Source: Pseudonocardia sp.
GTDB taxonomy: Bacteria > Actinomycetota > Actinomycetes > Mycobacteriales > Pseudonocardiaceae
Assembly (NCBI GenBank): GCA_025869365.1
Contig: JAOZVV010000200.1
Span: 38,125 to 102,124 of the forward strand
Direction: 5' to 3'
Length of the DNA: 64,000 nucleotides
The notes below the pieces were generated by a model. The model made no database searches and was not told where the DNA came from. It saw only the letters and a list, made by a program, of their open reading frames with translations. Shown one piece after another: positions 51,321 through 59,349 of the stretch. Positions within the stretch are counted from its first letter, which is position 1, and the number at the start of each line of letters is the position of its first letter. The position numbers and the translations under genes were made by a program.

Positions 51321-52084
51321 GCGTCCCGCCAGCCGATCCACTCCTTCAGCAGGCCGAGGTCGTAGTCCGGTCCGCCGACGCCGACGGTGAACAGCGAGAC
51401 CCCGGCCGCGCGCAGGTCGTCCGCGACCTCGTCCGGCGCGGCCTGCACGCCCGCGGAGCGCTCGATCTCCGCCGGGTCCCGGCCGATGGCCCGGCAGTGG
51501 TCGTCGAGGACGCCGCACTTGTGGGCCACGGTCTCCGCGTCGCCGAAGCCGTGCCAGATGGTGGCGTGCTCGGCGGTGTAGCGCAGGGTCTTCCGCTCCC
51601 CGCCGCCGCCGATCAGGATCGGGATGTCCCGGGTCGGTGCCGGGTTCAGCGTCGACCAGCGCGACCGGATGCGCGGCAGGGCCTGCGCGAGGTCCGCGAG
51701 CCGGCTGCCCGGGGTGCCGAAGTCGTAGCCGTACTCGTCGTAGTCCTTCTGGAACCAGCCGGCGCCGATGCCGAGGATGAGCCGCCCGTCGCTGATGTGG
51801 TCCACGGTGCGGGCCATGTCCGCGAGGAGCTCCGGGTTGCGGTAGCTGTTGCAGCTCACGAGCGCGCCGATCTCGACGCGGGACGTGGCCTCGGCCCAGG
51901 CGCCGAGCATGGTCCAGCACTCGAAGTGCTTGCCGTCGGGCTCGCCGTAGAGCGGGAAGAAGTGGTCCCAGTTGAAGACGATGTCCGCGCCGGCCTCCTC
52001 GGCGGCGGCGAGGGTGCGGCGGATCTCCGGGTAGTCCGCGTGCTGGGGCTGGAGCTGCAGTCCGATCCGGACGGGGTGGGTCAT
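51311..52084 (-). CDS. LLM-class F420-dependent oxidoreductase
   Basis: 257 residues. RIGLQLQPQHADYPEIRRTLAAAEEAGADIVFNWDHFFPLYG, then LVSCNSYRNPELLADMARTVDHISDGRLILGIGAGWFQKDYDEYG, is the luciferase-like TIM barrel of F420 enzymes in actinobacteria. It may reduce or oxidise an unknown small molecule with F420. It overlaps the upstream alpha/beta hydrolase by ATGA, and the hydrolase may release or modify its substrate. Reduced F420 could come from Fgd encoded at 24.7 kb. Confidence 0.85.
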   Translation of the reverse strand: MTHPVRIGLQLQPQHADYPEIRRTLAAAEEAGADIVFNWDHFFPLYGEPDGKHFECWTMLGAWAEATSRVEIGALVSCNSYRNPELLADMARTVDHISDGRLILGIGAGWFQKDYDEYGYDFGTPGSRLADLAQALPRIRSRWSTLNPAPTRDIPILIGGGGERKTLRYTAEHATIWHGFGDAETVAHKCGVLDDHCRAIGRDPAEIERSAGVQAAPDEVADDLRAAGVSLFTVGVGGPDYDLGLLKEWIGWRDAQA

Positions 52085-53031
52085 GCCTCCATCGTCGCCG
52101 ACAGCGCGGCGGCGAACATCGCGAGGGCCTCCCCGACCGTCGCGTCCGCGGCGTCGACGGCGCCCAGGAACGCCGCGAAGCCGTGGATCAGCCCAGGGCC
52201 GGGCAGGTACCGGACCGGGACGCCCGCCGCGCGCAGCCGCTCCGCGAACGCGGCCCCCTCGTCCCGGAGCGGGTCGAACTCGGCGGTCACCACGACGGCG
52301 GGGGCCACCCCGGCGAGGTCCGCGTGCGCCAGGTCGAGCTCGGGAGCCGCCGCGTCCCCGTCCGGGACGTACTGCGCGTAGAACCAGCGCATGTCGGACT
52401 CGGTCAGGAAGTACCCCTCACCGTTCTCCGCGATCGACCGGCTCGCCAGGGCCGGGTCCGTCGCCGGGTAGAACAGCAGCTGGGCGGCGAGCACCGGGCC
52501 CCCTGCGCCGGCTCCGCCGTCCCGGACGCGGAGCGCGAGCCCGGCCGCCAGGGAGGCACCCGCGCTGTCCCCCGCCACGCCCAGCGCCCGCCCCGGGTAG
52601 CGGTCCGCCGCCCAGCGCAGGGCGGCCTCGGCGTCGTCCAGGCCGGCGGGGAACGGGTGCTCGGGGGCGAGCCGGTAGTCCACCGACACGACGGTCGCCC
52701 GCAGCGCGTTCGCGACCCGGCGGCAGACGGGATCGTGGGTGTCCACGTCCCCGACCACCCAGCCGCCGCCGTGCAGGTAGAGGACCACCGGGCCGTCCGC
52801 CGGCCCGGCCTCGTAGACGCGCACCGGCACCCCGTCCGCCGCGCCGGAGCCGTCGGCGCGGGTGTCCGAGACCGACGCGACCTCCTCCGGCACGAAGCCC
52901 GGACCGCGCCGCGCCAGGGCGAGGCTGCGGTAGTGCGCGCGGGTCTGCGCGGCGTCACCGCGGACGAGCGGCGTGGCGCCCGCTCCGGCGAGGGTGTCCA
53001 GGACGACGCGGAACTGCGGGTCGAGCGGCAT
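52081..53031 (-). CDS. Alpha/beta hydrolase, hormone-sensitive-lipase family
   Basis: 316 residues. The oxyanion motif HGGGWVVGD, nucleophile GDSAGASLAAGLA, Asp in EFDPLRDEG and His in LIHGFAAF form the complete esterase/lipase site of the HSL group. No signal peptide, so cytoplasmic. ATG at 53031 starts the conserved PLDPQFRVVLDTLAGAG. It leads a two-gene operon with the LLM oxidoreductase. Confidence 0.88.
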   Translation of the reverse strand: MPLDPQFRVVLDTLAGAGATPLVRGDAAQTRAHYRSLALARRGPGFVPEEVASVSDTRADGSGAADGVPVRVYEAGPADGPVVLYLHGGGWVVGDVDTHDPVCRRVANALRATVVSVDYRLAPEHPFPAGLDDAEAALRWAADRYPGRALGVAGDSAGASLAAGLALRVRDGGAGAGGPVLAAQLLFYPATDPALASRSIAENGEGYFLTESDMRWFYAQYVPDGDAAAPELDLAHADLAGVAPAVVVTAEFDPLRDEGAAFAERLRAAGVPVRYLPGPGLIHGFAAFLGAVDAADATVGEALAMFAAALSATMEA

Positions 53032-53213
53032 GAGATCGACGCTAACCCGTGACCGGTGCCGACGTCAGCCCGTCGGCCGCGACCCGCCGGATCATCCCCA
53101 CGGTCGTCACACGCGGGTGACCCGCCGCCGGCCGCGGAATGCGATGCTCCACGGCGACGCTGTGTCATGACGACCGGCAGTCCGGTCGACGTTCCCACGG
53201 AAGGCGAGGTGCC

Positions 53214-53819
53214 ATGGCGATCACGCGGGGCTTCACGGGCCGCAGGCGCGAGCGCGACGAGCGGCTGCCCCCCGGGCAGTACGACGCGAAGGACGAATGG
53301 CCGGTGCTGCACGTCGAGGCGACGCCGCGCATCGACACGGCGACCTGGACCTTCGGCATCGACGGGCTGGTGGACACCCCCACCACCTGGACCTGGGACG
53401 AGCTGCACGCGCTCCCCTCCGCCCGGTACGCCGGGGACATCCACTGCGTGACGACGTGGTCCAAGTTCGACATGACCTTCGACGGCGTCTCGCTGGACAC
53501 GCTGCTGGAGATCGCCGGGCCGCAGGACGACGCGGCGTACGCGATGGCGTCGTCCAGCACCGGGTACACGACCAACCTGCCCATCGAGGACATCACCGAC
53601 GGCAAGGCGTGGATCGTCTGGGACGCCGACGGCGAGCCGCTGCCGGAGATCCACGGCGGCCCGGTCCGGATGCTGGTGCCGCACCTCTACTTCTGGAAGA
53701 GCACCAAGTGGGTCTCCGGGCTGCGCCTGATGAGCCACGACGAGCAGGGCTTCTGGGAGCGCAACGGCTACCACGACCGGGGCGACCCCTGGCTCGAGCA
53801 GCGCTACCAGGGGGACTGA
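53214..53819 (+). CDS. Sulfite oxidase-like molybdopterin-dependent oxidoreductase
   Basis: 201 residues. The domain is the molybdopterin-binding fold of the sulfite oxidase/YedY family, with the metal-ligand Cys in DIHCVTTWSKFDMTFDGV, and IHGGPVRMLVPHLYFWKSTKWVSGL. It lacks a Tat signal and a haem domain, so unlike YedY it is cytoplasmic. ATG at 53214 follows GAAGG and GAGG. The flavin reductase gene starts two bases after its stop, so the pair likely forms a small soluble oxidoreductase system; substrate unknown. Confidence 0.88.
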   Translation: MAITRGFTGRRRERDERLPPGQYDAKDEWPVLHVEATPRIDTATWTFGIDGLVDTPTTWTWDELHALPSARYAGDIHCVTTWSKFDMTFDGVSLDTLLEIAGPQDDAAYAMASSSTGYTTNLPIEDITDGKAWIVWDADGEPLPEIHGGPVRMLVPHLYFWKSTKWVSGLRLMSHDEQGFWERNGYHDRGDPWLEQRYQGD

Positions 53820-53821
53820 CG

Positions 53822-54514
53822 ATGACGAACCCCTGGCAGGAGGCGACCGTCCTCGACGTGCGGCACGAGACGCCGAACGCGAAGACGTTCCGGCTGCGCC
53901 TCCCCGACCCGAGGACGCACCTCGCCGGGCAGTACTACGTGGTCCGGCTGACGGCCCCGGACGGCTACCGGGCGCAGCGCTCGTACTCCGTGGCCAGCAT
54001 GCCCGGCGGCGGCGAGATCGACCTGACCGTCGAGCTGTTCCCCGAGGGCGAGGTGTCCGGCTTCCTGCACGAGGTCGTCGCGCCCGGGGACACCCTCGAG
54101 GTCCGCGGGCCGATCGGCGGGTTCTTCGCGTGGGCCGGGGACACCCCGATCCTGGGCGTCGCCGGCGGGTCGGGCGTGGTTCCGTTGATGTCGATGCTGC
54201 GCCACGCCCGGGCGATCGGGCACCCGGAGCGGATGCGGCTGATCGTCTCCGCGCGGCGGCCGGTGGACCTGTACTACGCGGACGAGGTCGTGGGGCCGGA
54301 GACGACGGTCGTCTACACCCGGCAGGCGCCGCCCGGGGATCCGCGGCCGGTCGGCCGGCTCACCGCCGAGGACCTGACACCGCTGCTCGCGGGCCCGCCG
54401 CGCACCGTGTTCGTCTGCGGCACCCCGGGTTTCTGCGACACCGCCACGGACCTGCTGATCGGGCTCGGGGTGGAGACGGAGAAGATCAGGGTGGAACGCT
54501 TCGGACCCACCTGA
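53822..54514 (+). CDS. Ferredoxin-reductase-type FAD/NAD(P) oxidoreductase
   Basis: 230 residues. The FAD motif RAQRSYSVAS (RxYS type), GPIGGFFAWAGDTPILGVAGGSGVVPLMSML for nucleotide binding, and the C-terminal VFVCGTPGFCDTATDLLIGLG are typical of ferredoxin-NADP reductase family proteins, here without a fused 2Fe-2S domain. It most likely passes electrons between NAD(P)H and the preceding molybdopterin protein. ATG at 53822. Confidence 0.9.
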   Translation: MTNPWQEATVLDVRHETPNAKTFRLRLPDPRTHLAGQYYVVRLTAPDGYRAQRSYSVASMPGGGEIDLTVELFPEGEVSGFLHEVVAPGDTLEVRGPIGGFFAWAGDTPILGVAGGSGVVPLMSMLRHARAIGHPERMRLIVSARRPVDLYYADEVVGPETTVVYTRQAPPGDPRPVGRLTAEDLTPLLAGPPRTVFVCGTPGFCDTATDLLIGLGVETEKIRVERFGPT

Positions 54515-54529
54515 GCCGGGCGGCGAGCG

Positions 54530-54603
54530 CCGCTCGAGCCGCGCCGGCCCCCGGCGGCAACCGGTGCTTGAGCCGCTCGAGCGCCACCCTGGGCCGCTCG
54601 AGC
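54530..54603. repeat. Three copies of CCGCTCGAGC between convergent genes
   Basis: CCGCTCGAGC occurs at 54530-54539, 54573-54582 and 54594-54603, each centred on the palindrome CTCGAG. The 92-base gap between the convergent reductase and DUF1932 genes is made largely of these copies; they may work together as a terminator. Confidence 0.6.
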
Positions 54604-54606
54604 CAC

Positions 54607-55428
54607 TCAGGCGCCGGTGGTGGGTGGGGGTCCGGAGCGCAGGTACATCTCCGCGGCCGCGCGGGAGAAGCCGTCCGGCAGGCCGATCGCGGCGAAGGCG
54701 TCCGCCGCCTGCTCCATCTCCCCCACCCAGCGCCAGCCCTTCGTCCCCGCGACCGCGGTGACGGCGCCCAGCGCGGCCGGGTAGTCGACACCGGTCCGCG
54801 CCAGCTCGCCACGCAGCTCCGCGTCGACGCCGAAGCTGCGGGCCGCCTCGTCGAGTGCCAGCCAGATCGCCGGGAGCGCCTTGCTCTGCAGCGCGAAGCA
54901 GGCCTTCAGCGCGCTCGCCGTGCCCAGCTCGGAACCGAGCACCCGGGCGTCGAAGGGCGTACCGGCGAACAGCTCGGCGATCACGTCCGCGTGCCTGCCC
55001 GCGAGCCACAGCACGGTCCGTCCCTTCTCCCAGGCGGGCGGGCCGATGACGGCTCCGTCGACGACGTGCTCCGGGCCCAGCAGCGCACCGATCCCGGCGA
55101 CCGTGTCCGGGGAGACCGCGTTGGCCTCGACGACCAGGGGCCGCTGCTCCCGCCCGTCGACGGCGGCCGCGATCTGCTCCGCGACGTCCCGCGCGGCGTG
55201 CGGCGGGCAGATGGAGACGATCACGTCCGAACGGCGGGCGAGGGAGGCCAGGTCCGGGACCGCGACGAGGTCCGCCAGCTCCGCGCGCTTCGCCGTGGCC
55301 TGGCTCCGTCCGGCGTCCGCCCAGATCACCGCCCCGGCGCGGCCCTTGAGCGCGGAGCCGATCGAGGCGCCCATCGCCCCCGGGTGCAGGATCCCGATCA
55401 CCGGGCGGGGCGGCAGTTCAGTGCTCAC
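54607..55428 (-). CDS. NAD(P)-dependent oxidoreductase, DUF1932/6-phosphogluconate dehydrogenase-like
   Basis: 273 residues. The Rossmann domain begins PVIGILHPGAMGASIGSAL, with VIVSICPPHAARDVAEQI and VDGAVIGPPAWEKG; the C-terminal helical DUF1932 domain has the conserved Lys in SALKACFALQSKALPAIWLALDEAA. The substrate is unknown; relatives act on 3-hydroxyacid-like compounds. GTG at 55428 is used. It lies 26 bases downstream of the DUF457 gene on the same strand. Confidence 0.82.
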   Translation of the reverse strand: MSTELPPRPVIGILHPGAMGASIGSALKGRAGAVIWADAGRSQATAKRAELADLVAVPDLASLARRSDVIVSICPPHAARDVAEQIAAAVDGREQRPLVVEANAVSPDTVAGIGALLGPEHVVDGAVIGPPAWEKGRTVLWLAGRHADVIAELFAGTPFDARVLGSELGTASALKACFALQSKALPAIWLALDEAARSFGVDAELRGELARTGVDYPAALGAVTAVAGTKGWRWVGEMEQAADAFAAIGLPDGFSRAAAEMYLRSGPPPTTGA

Positions 55429-55454
55429 GGGAGCATTCTCACCCCGCCGCGTCG

Positions 55455-56261
55455 TCACCCCGCCTGCGGGAGGAGGCGCACCGCCTGGTCCCGCAGGCTC
55501 AGCGCGAGATCCAGGGCACCCGGAATCGCGTACACCGCCAGGACGAGGGTGGCGATCGTCAGCAGCGGCGCGATCAGCAGCATCTCGACCTTCCCGCCCG
55601 CCCGGAACCGCATCGCGCGCGGGCTGCCCACGGGGTACCAGAGCCGCCCGCGGATCGGCAGCGGCCACAGCAACGGCGCCCCGGACTCGGTGATCGCGTC
55701 CCCCAGGGAATGCACGACCATCCCCAGCGCGACGGCCGCACCCAGCCAGCCCGCCGTGCCGTCCGTCCCGCCCGGCACGTACTCCTGCACCGCCCAGGTC
55801 AGGCCGGCGGCGATCACCAGCGACGGTGGGCCGGGGATCAGCCCGTCGAGGCCCTTGATCGCCAGCGCGAGGCAGACGAACAGGGTGCCGAGCATGACCG
55901 GGGTGCCCCACTGCGCGGACGCCAGGTTGATCGCCAGGCCGAGGAACAACGCGCCGACGGCCGTGTGCGTCAGGCCGCGGTGGGTGCCCTTCCCGGTGTC
56001 CCGACGGCCACGGGTCAGGTCGAACACCAGGGCGGACAGCGGCCGGATCGCCTTCGACGCGAGCCAGGACGCCCACGAGAACCGACGCGTGGCCGTCGAG
56101 CTCGGATGGTCCAGGTCCGGCAGCAGCGCGGCCCCGGCCGCGACCCCGGCGAAGGTGAGCACCGACCCTGCACTGGGTGTCATCCCGATGAGAGTGGGCA
56201 CGAAGCCCGCGACCGCGAGCCCGAGGGCCGCTCCCGACGTGGCGTGACTGACCCCGAGCAC
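55455..56261 (-). CDS. DUF457 (YdjM-like) membrane-bound metal-dependent hydrolase
   Basis: 268 residues. The conserved His/Asp set is MLGVSHATSGAALG at the start, ALLPDLDHPSS, THRGLTHTAVGAL and VVHSLGDAIT, with about six membrane helices around it: the LexA-regulated YdjM-like family, annotated as inner-membrane metal-dependent hydrolase. The physiological substrate is unknown. GTG at 56261 begins the motif directly. Confidence 0.85.
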   Translation of the reverse strand: MLGVSHATSGAALGLAVAGFVPTLIGMTPSAGSVLTFAGVAAGAALLPDLDHPSSTATRRFSWASWLASKAIRPLSALVFDLTRGRRDTGKGTHRGLTHTAVGALFLGLAINLASAQWGTPVMLGTLFVCLALAIKGLDGLIPGPPSLVIAAGLTWAVQEYVPGGTDGTAGWLGAAVALGMVVHSLGDAITESGAPLLWPLPIRGRLWYPVGSPRAMRFRAGGKVEMLLIAPLLTIATLVLAVYAIPGALDLALSLRDQAVRLLPQAG

Positions 56262-56311
56262 AGCGTCACCGTACGGGGGTTGGGACCGCCCGCCGCGGCG
56301 ACGCGCCGTGA

Positions 56312-57685
56312 TCAGCTCGTGGTGACGCCGCCCTCGGTGACGCCGCCCTCGGTGACGCCGCCCTCGGTGACGCCGCCCTCGGTGACGCTGGCCTCGGTCA
56401 CGCTGGCCTCAGTGACACCGGCCTCCGAAACGCCGCGCTGCTCGACCTTGCACCGCCGGTCCTTGAGCCGCTTCGGCCAGTAGTGCTGGATGGCGGCGTT
56501 GAAGTGCGCCCCGAGCACGATGGCGAGCCCGATGAAGAACGCCGCCAGCAGGAAGGCGATCGGGGCGGCCAGGGCGCCGTAGGTGTAGCCGGTGGTGGTG
56601 AGCCAGCTGATGTAGACGCGCAGGCCGGTCACCCCCACCAGGAAGACGACGGCCGCGAGCAGCGCCCCGGGCAGGCCGCGGTACCAGGGCGGTTTCGCGG
56701 GCAGGGCGAGCCGGTAGAGCGTCGTCAGCCCGAGCATCAGCAACAGGCCCAGGCCCGGGTAGTAGAAGAGCCCGATCACCGTCACCGCGTTCGCTCGCAC
56801 GGCCTGCGGCAGGAGGTCCGGCAGCAGGTCCGGGCCCAGCGCCAGGATCGGCAGCGCGATGATGCCGGCGACGAGGCCCACCACGTACATCAACAGGGCG
56901 AGGATGCGCTGCCAGACCGGGTTGCGGATGCCGTACTGGCTGTGCGCCCGGGTGATCGCGTCCACGAACGAGGACATGGCGGACGAGCCGGACCACAGCG
57001 AGATGACGAAGCCGAGGGACACCAGCTCGCTGCGCCCGGTCGTCAGGATCGTCTGGACGGTCGGGGCGATGATCTCGTCGACCGCGTTGCGGCTGAACAC
57101 GTTCCCGGCGGCGCGGACGATCTGCTCCTGCACGACCGTCGTGGTGTTCGGGCCGAACCACGAGCCGATGTAGCCGAGGCTGCCCAGGAGGCCGAGCAGC
57201 AGGGGCGGCAACGAGAGTGTCTGCCAGAACGCGGCGGAGGCCGCCTCGCTGAAGATGTTGTCGTCCCAGGCGCGGACGACGGTGCGCTTGAGCGCGAGCC
57301 ACGCGCCGCGTCCCCCCTGCGGGCGGGGCTCCCCGGCCGCGGTGAGCTTGACGGTCGGGTCCCCGTCGGCGGCGACGGGCTCCTCCGGTCGGGCCGCGGC
57401 GATCTCGGCGGAGCGGGTGTGCCCCTCGAGGCCGCCCCTCCCGCGCCGGTCCTCCCCGGGACTCCCGTCCGCGGGAGGGGCGGCTGCAGGAGCGGTATCC
57501 CCGGTGGCGGGCCGCGGGGCGCCGCCCGGGTCCCCGGCGTCCGGGCTCGGGTCGGCCGGATCCGGGCTGTGTCCACTCACGCCGTCCGCACCCGCGCTGT
57601 CCGCACTCGCGCCGTCCGGGCGTCGGGGACCGTCGGCGGTGGCACCCGCGGTGCGCCGCCGACCGTCTCCTGCCAGGTCCGTCAC
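56312..57685 (-). CDS. YihY/BrkB-family membrane protein with repetitive tail
   Basis: 457 residues. Residues ~1-130 are disordered and Ala/Pro/Gly/Asp-rich. The membrane domain starts ALKRTVVRAWDDNIFSEAASAAFWQTLSLPPLLLGLLGSLGYIG and has six helices, with FVISLWSGSSAMSSFVDAI and NPVWQRILALLMYVVGLVAGIIAL typical of YihY (often mislabelled ribonuclease BN). The C-terminus ends in about eight copies of a VTE[GA][GS] pentapeptide coded by 15-bp repeats. GTG at 57685 is tentative, as no ribosome-binding site is seen. Confidence 0.87.
   Translation of the reverse strand: MTDLAGDGRRRTAGATADGPRRPDGASADSAGADGVSGHSPDPADPSPDAGDPGGAPRPATGDTAPAAAPPADGSPGEDRRGRGGLEGHTRSAEIAAARPEEPVAADGDPTVKLTAAGEPRPQGGRGAWLALKRTVVRAWDDNIFSEAASAAFWQTLSLPPLLLGLLGSLGYIGSWFGPNTTTVVQEQIVRAAGNVFSRNAVDEIIAPTVQTILTTGRSELVSLGFVISLWSGSSAMSSFVDAITRAHSQYGIRNPVWQRILALLMYVVGLVAGIIALPILALGPDLLPDLLPQAVRANAVTVIGLFYYPGLGLLLMLGLTTLYRLALPAKPPWYRGLPGALLAAVVFLVGVTGLRVYISWLTTTGYTYGALAAPIAFLLAAFFIGLAIVLGAHFNAAIQHYWPKRLKDRRCKVEQRGVSEAGVTEASVTEASVTEGGVTEGGVTEGGVTEGGVTTS
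56322..56441 (-). repeat. 15-bp tandem repeat coding VTEGG units
   Basis: Eight 15-base units of GTGACGCCGCCCTCG start at 56322; the first four are identical and the rest diverge progressively towards the gene body (GTGACGCTGGCCTCG, GTGACACCGGCCTCC, GAAACGCCGCGCTGC). They are in frame with the YihY gene and encode its tail, so the youngest copies are nearest the stop codon. Confidence 0.92.
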
Positions 57686-57870
57686 GCGTACAGCATGCGC
57701 GACGACGCCCCATCTGTCGCGTACTGCGGTCCGCGCGCCACGGTGTCCGCCCACACCCCCGGCCGGCCCGCTCCGCCCGCACCGCTCGTGATCCTTTCGC
57801 TCCCCCTGACGACCCGAACGCGCCACGACCCGAACGTGCCACGACCGACTCCGGCGTCCGGGCGGGCTCG

Positions 57871-57915
57871 GTCAACGAAGGATCGACAATTCGCTGGCGT
57901 CAATGTATCGTTGAC
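57871..57915 (+). promoter_or_regulatory. Promoter and dyad operator of a leaderless gene
   Basis: GTCAACGA at 57871-57878 and TCGTTGAC at 57908-57915 form an eight-base inverted repeat around an AT-rich stretch that contains a -35-like TCGACA (57882-57887) and, 16 bases on, TGTATC (57904-57909). The start ATG is at 57918, so a transcript would begin almost at the start codon. A regulator bound to both arms would cover the promoter. Confidence 0.5.
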
Positions 57916-57917
57916 TC

Positions 57918-58328
57918 ATGAACTACGACGAAGCCTGCCGGTGGATCGAGCGGGTCGCTCCCGCCGTCACCCGGGACCGGTCGCTCACCGCCCAGCTGGC
58001 CTTCCTCGCCGAGCGCAGCAAGGACGGCCCGCTCACCAACGACGCCGCGGCCGCCTGGTACGCCCTGGTCCAGGAGATGCGCCGGCAGGCGGACTACCAC
58101 GAGCGCGGGCTGATCCGGAAGCTGCGCGCGGACGGGATGACCTGGGCGAAGGTGGCCGAGGCGGTGCAGGCCCAGCTCTCCAGCCGGCAGGCCGCGCAGG
58201 CGAAGTGGAAGCGGCTGCTGGACCCGGGCCGCCGCACCACCACCGGGGACATGCGCCGCGGCGGGCGGCCCAAGGGGAGCACCACCGCCACTCCCCCGCC
58301 CGCCTCGGGGTCGTCCGGGGACGGCTGA
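57918..58328 (+). CDS. Small helix-turn-helix-like protein of unknown function
   Basis: 136 residues. The segment ADYHERGLIRKLRADGMTWAKVAEAVQAQLSSRQAAQAKWKRLL looks like a helix-turn-helix with the W-x-x-(I/V)-A...SRQAAQ pattern common in actinobacterial nucleoid-type and phage-derived regulators; a basic, Pro-rich tail (RRGGRPKGSTTATPPP) follows. A dyad operator over its own promoter suggests autoregulation. No ribosome-binding site, so leaderless. It ends seven bases before the convergent meaB. Confidence 0.65.
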   Translation: MNYDEACRWIERVAPAVTRDRSLTAQLAFLAERSKDGPLTNDAAAAWYALVQEMRRQADYHERGLIRKLRADGMTWAKVAEAVQAQLSSRQAAQAKWKRLLDPGRRTTTGDMRRGGRPKGSTTATPPPASGSSGDG

Positions 58329-58334
58329 GCGGGC

Positions 58335-59315
58335 TCAGCCCAGCAGGTCCAGGATCTCGTCCGCGGCGAGGGTGGGGGTCAGCTCCCCCGCGCGCACGTC
58401 CCTCGTGAGCTCGGGGAGCTTCGCCTTGACGCCCGGGTCCGTCATCAGCCGGTCCATGAGCTGGTCCCGGACCATCGCCCACATCCACTCGACCTGCTGG
58501 TCGGCGCGCCGCGTGGCCAGCTCCCCGGCCTCGTCCAGCGCGGCACGGTGGGCCCGGACCTTCTCCCACACCTCGTCCAGGCCCATCCCGGTCTGCGCGC
58601 TGCAGGCCAGCACGGGGGCCCGCCACGCCTCGCTGAGCGGGGTCATCATCCGCAGCGCGCCGGCGAGGTCCCGGGCGGCGGCCTTGGCGTCCTTCTCGTG
58701 GGGGCCGTCGGCCTTGTTGACCGCGACGACGTCCGCGAGCTCCAGGATGCCCTTCTTGATCCCCTGCAGCTGGTCCCCGGTGCGCGCGATCGTCAGGAAC
58801 AGGAACGTGTCCACCATCCCCGCGACGGTGACCTCGGACTGCCCGACGCCGACCGTCTCCACCAGCACGACGTCGTAGCCCGCGGCCTCCATCAGCACCA
58901 TCGTCTCCCGGGTGCGCCGGGCGACACCGCCGAGGGTCCCGGCGCTCGGCGACGGCCGGATGAAGGCGTTGTCGTCCGCGGCGAGGCGCGCCATCCGCGT
59001 CTTGTCCCCGAGGATCGAGCCCTTCGTCCGCGTCGACGACGGGTCCACGGCCAGCACCGCGACCTTGTGCCCGGCCGCGGTCAGCCGGGTGCCCAGCGCC
59101 TCGATGAACGTCGACTTCCCGACGCCCGGCACGCCGCTGATCCCGACCCGGACGGCCCCGCCCGCGTGCGGCTGCAGCTCCAGCAGGAGCTGCTGGGCCG
59201 CCACGCGGTGATCCGGCCGGGTGGACTCGACGAGGGTGATGGCGCGCGCCAGCGTCGCCCGGGAGCCGTCGAGGACCCCCTTGGCGAGCGCCGGGACGTC
59301 CGGCTGCCGTGCCAT
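58335..59315 (-). CDS. meaB: Methylmalonyl-CoA mutase-associated GTPase MeaB
   Basis: 326 residues. Walker [58 protein letters not shown] and VNKAD are the G3E-type GTPase motifs of MeaB/ArgK. It guards methylmalonyl-CoA mutase, gating adenosylcobalamin loading and removing damaged cofactor. Last gene of the mutA-mutB-meaB operon. Its ATG is the third copy of a 17-bp repeat and is reached through a stop-start relay from the mutB stop; there is no ribosome-binding site of its own. Confidence 0.95.
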   Translation of the reverse strand: MARQPDVPALAKGVLDGSRATLARAITLVESTRPDHRVAAQQLLLELQPHAGGAVRVGISGVPGVGKSTFIEALGTRLTAAGHKVAVLAVDPSSTRTKGSILGDKTRMARLAADDNAFIRPSPSAGTLGGVARRTRETMVLMEAAGYDVVLVETVGVGQSEVTVAGMVDTFLFLTIARTGDQLQGIKKGILELADVVAVNKADGPHEKDAKAAARDLAGALRMMTPLSEAWRAPVLACSAQTGMGLDEVWEKVRAHRAALDEAGELATRRADQQVEWMWAMVRDQLMDRLMTDPGVKAKLPELTRDVRAGELTPTLAADEILDLLG

Positions 59316-59349
59316 CAGTGCGTCCGTGCCATCAGTGCGTCCGGGCCAT
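59313..59349 (-). repeat. 17-bp repeat forming two MARTH mini-ORFs between mutB and meaB
   Basis: On the minus strand the mutB stop overlaps an ATG (TGATG) that opens ATG GCC CGG ACG CAC TGA (59349-59332). Its stop overlaps a second ATG, opening ATG GCA CGG ACG CAC TGA (59332-59315), whose stop overlaps the meaB ATG at 59315. The 17-base unit is thus present three times, the third being the first codons of meaB (ATG GCA CGG). Both mini-ORFs would encode MARTH. No ribosome-binding site precedes any of the three. Confidence 0.9.

Noticed and set aside
59332..59349. MARTH mini-ORFs as functional peptides
   Set aside because: Five codons produced by simple repetition of the meaB start are unlikely to be selected as peptides; their value, if any, is in translational coupling.
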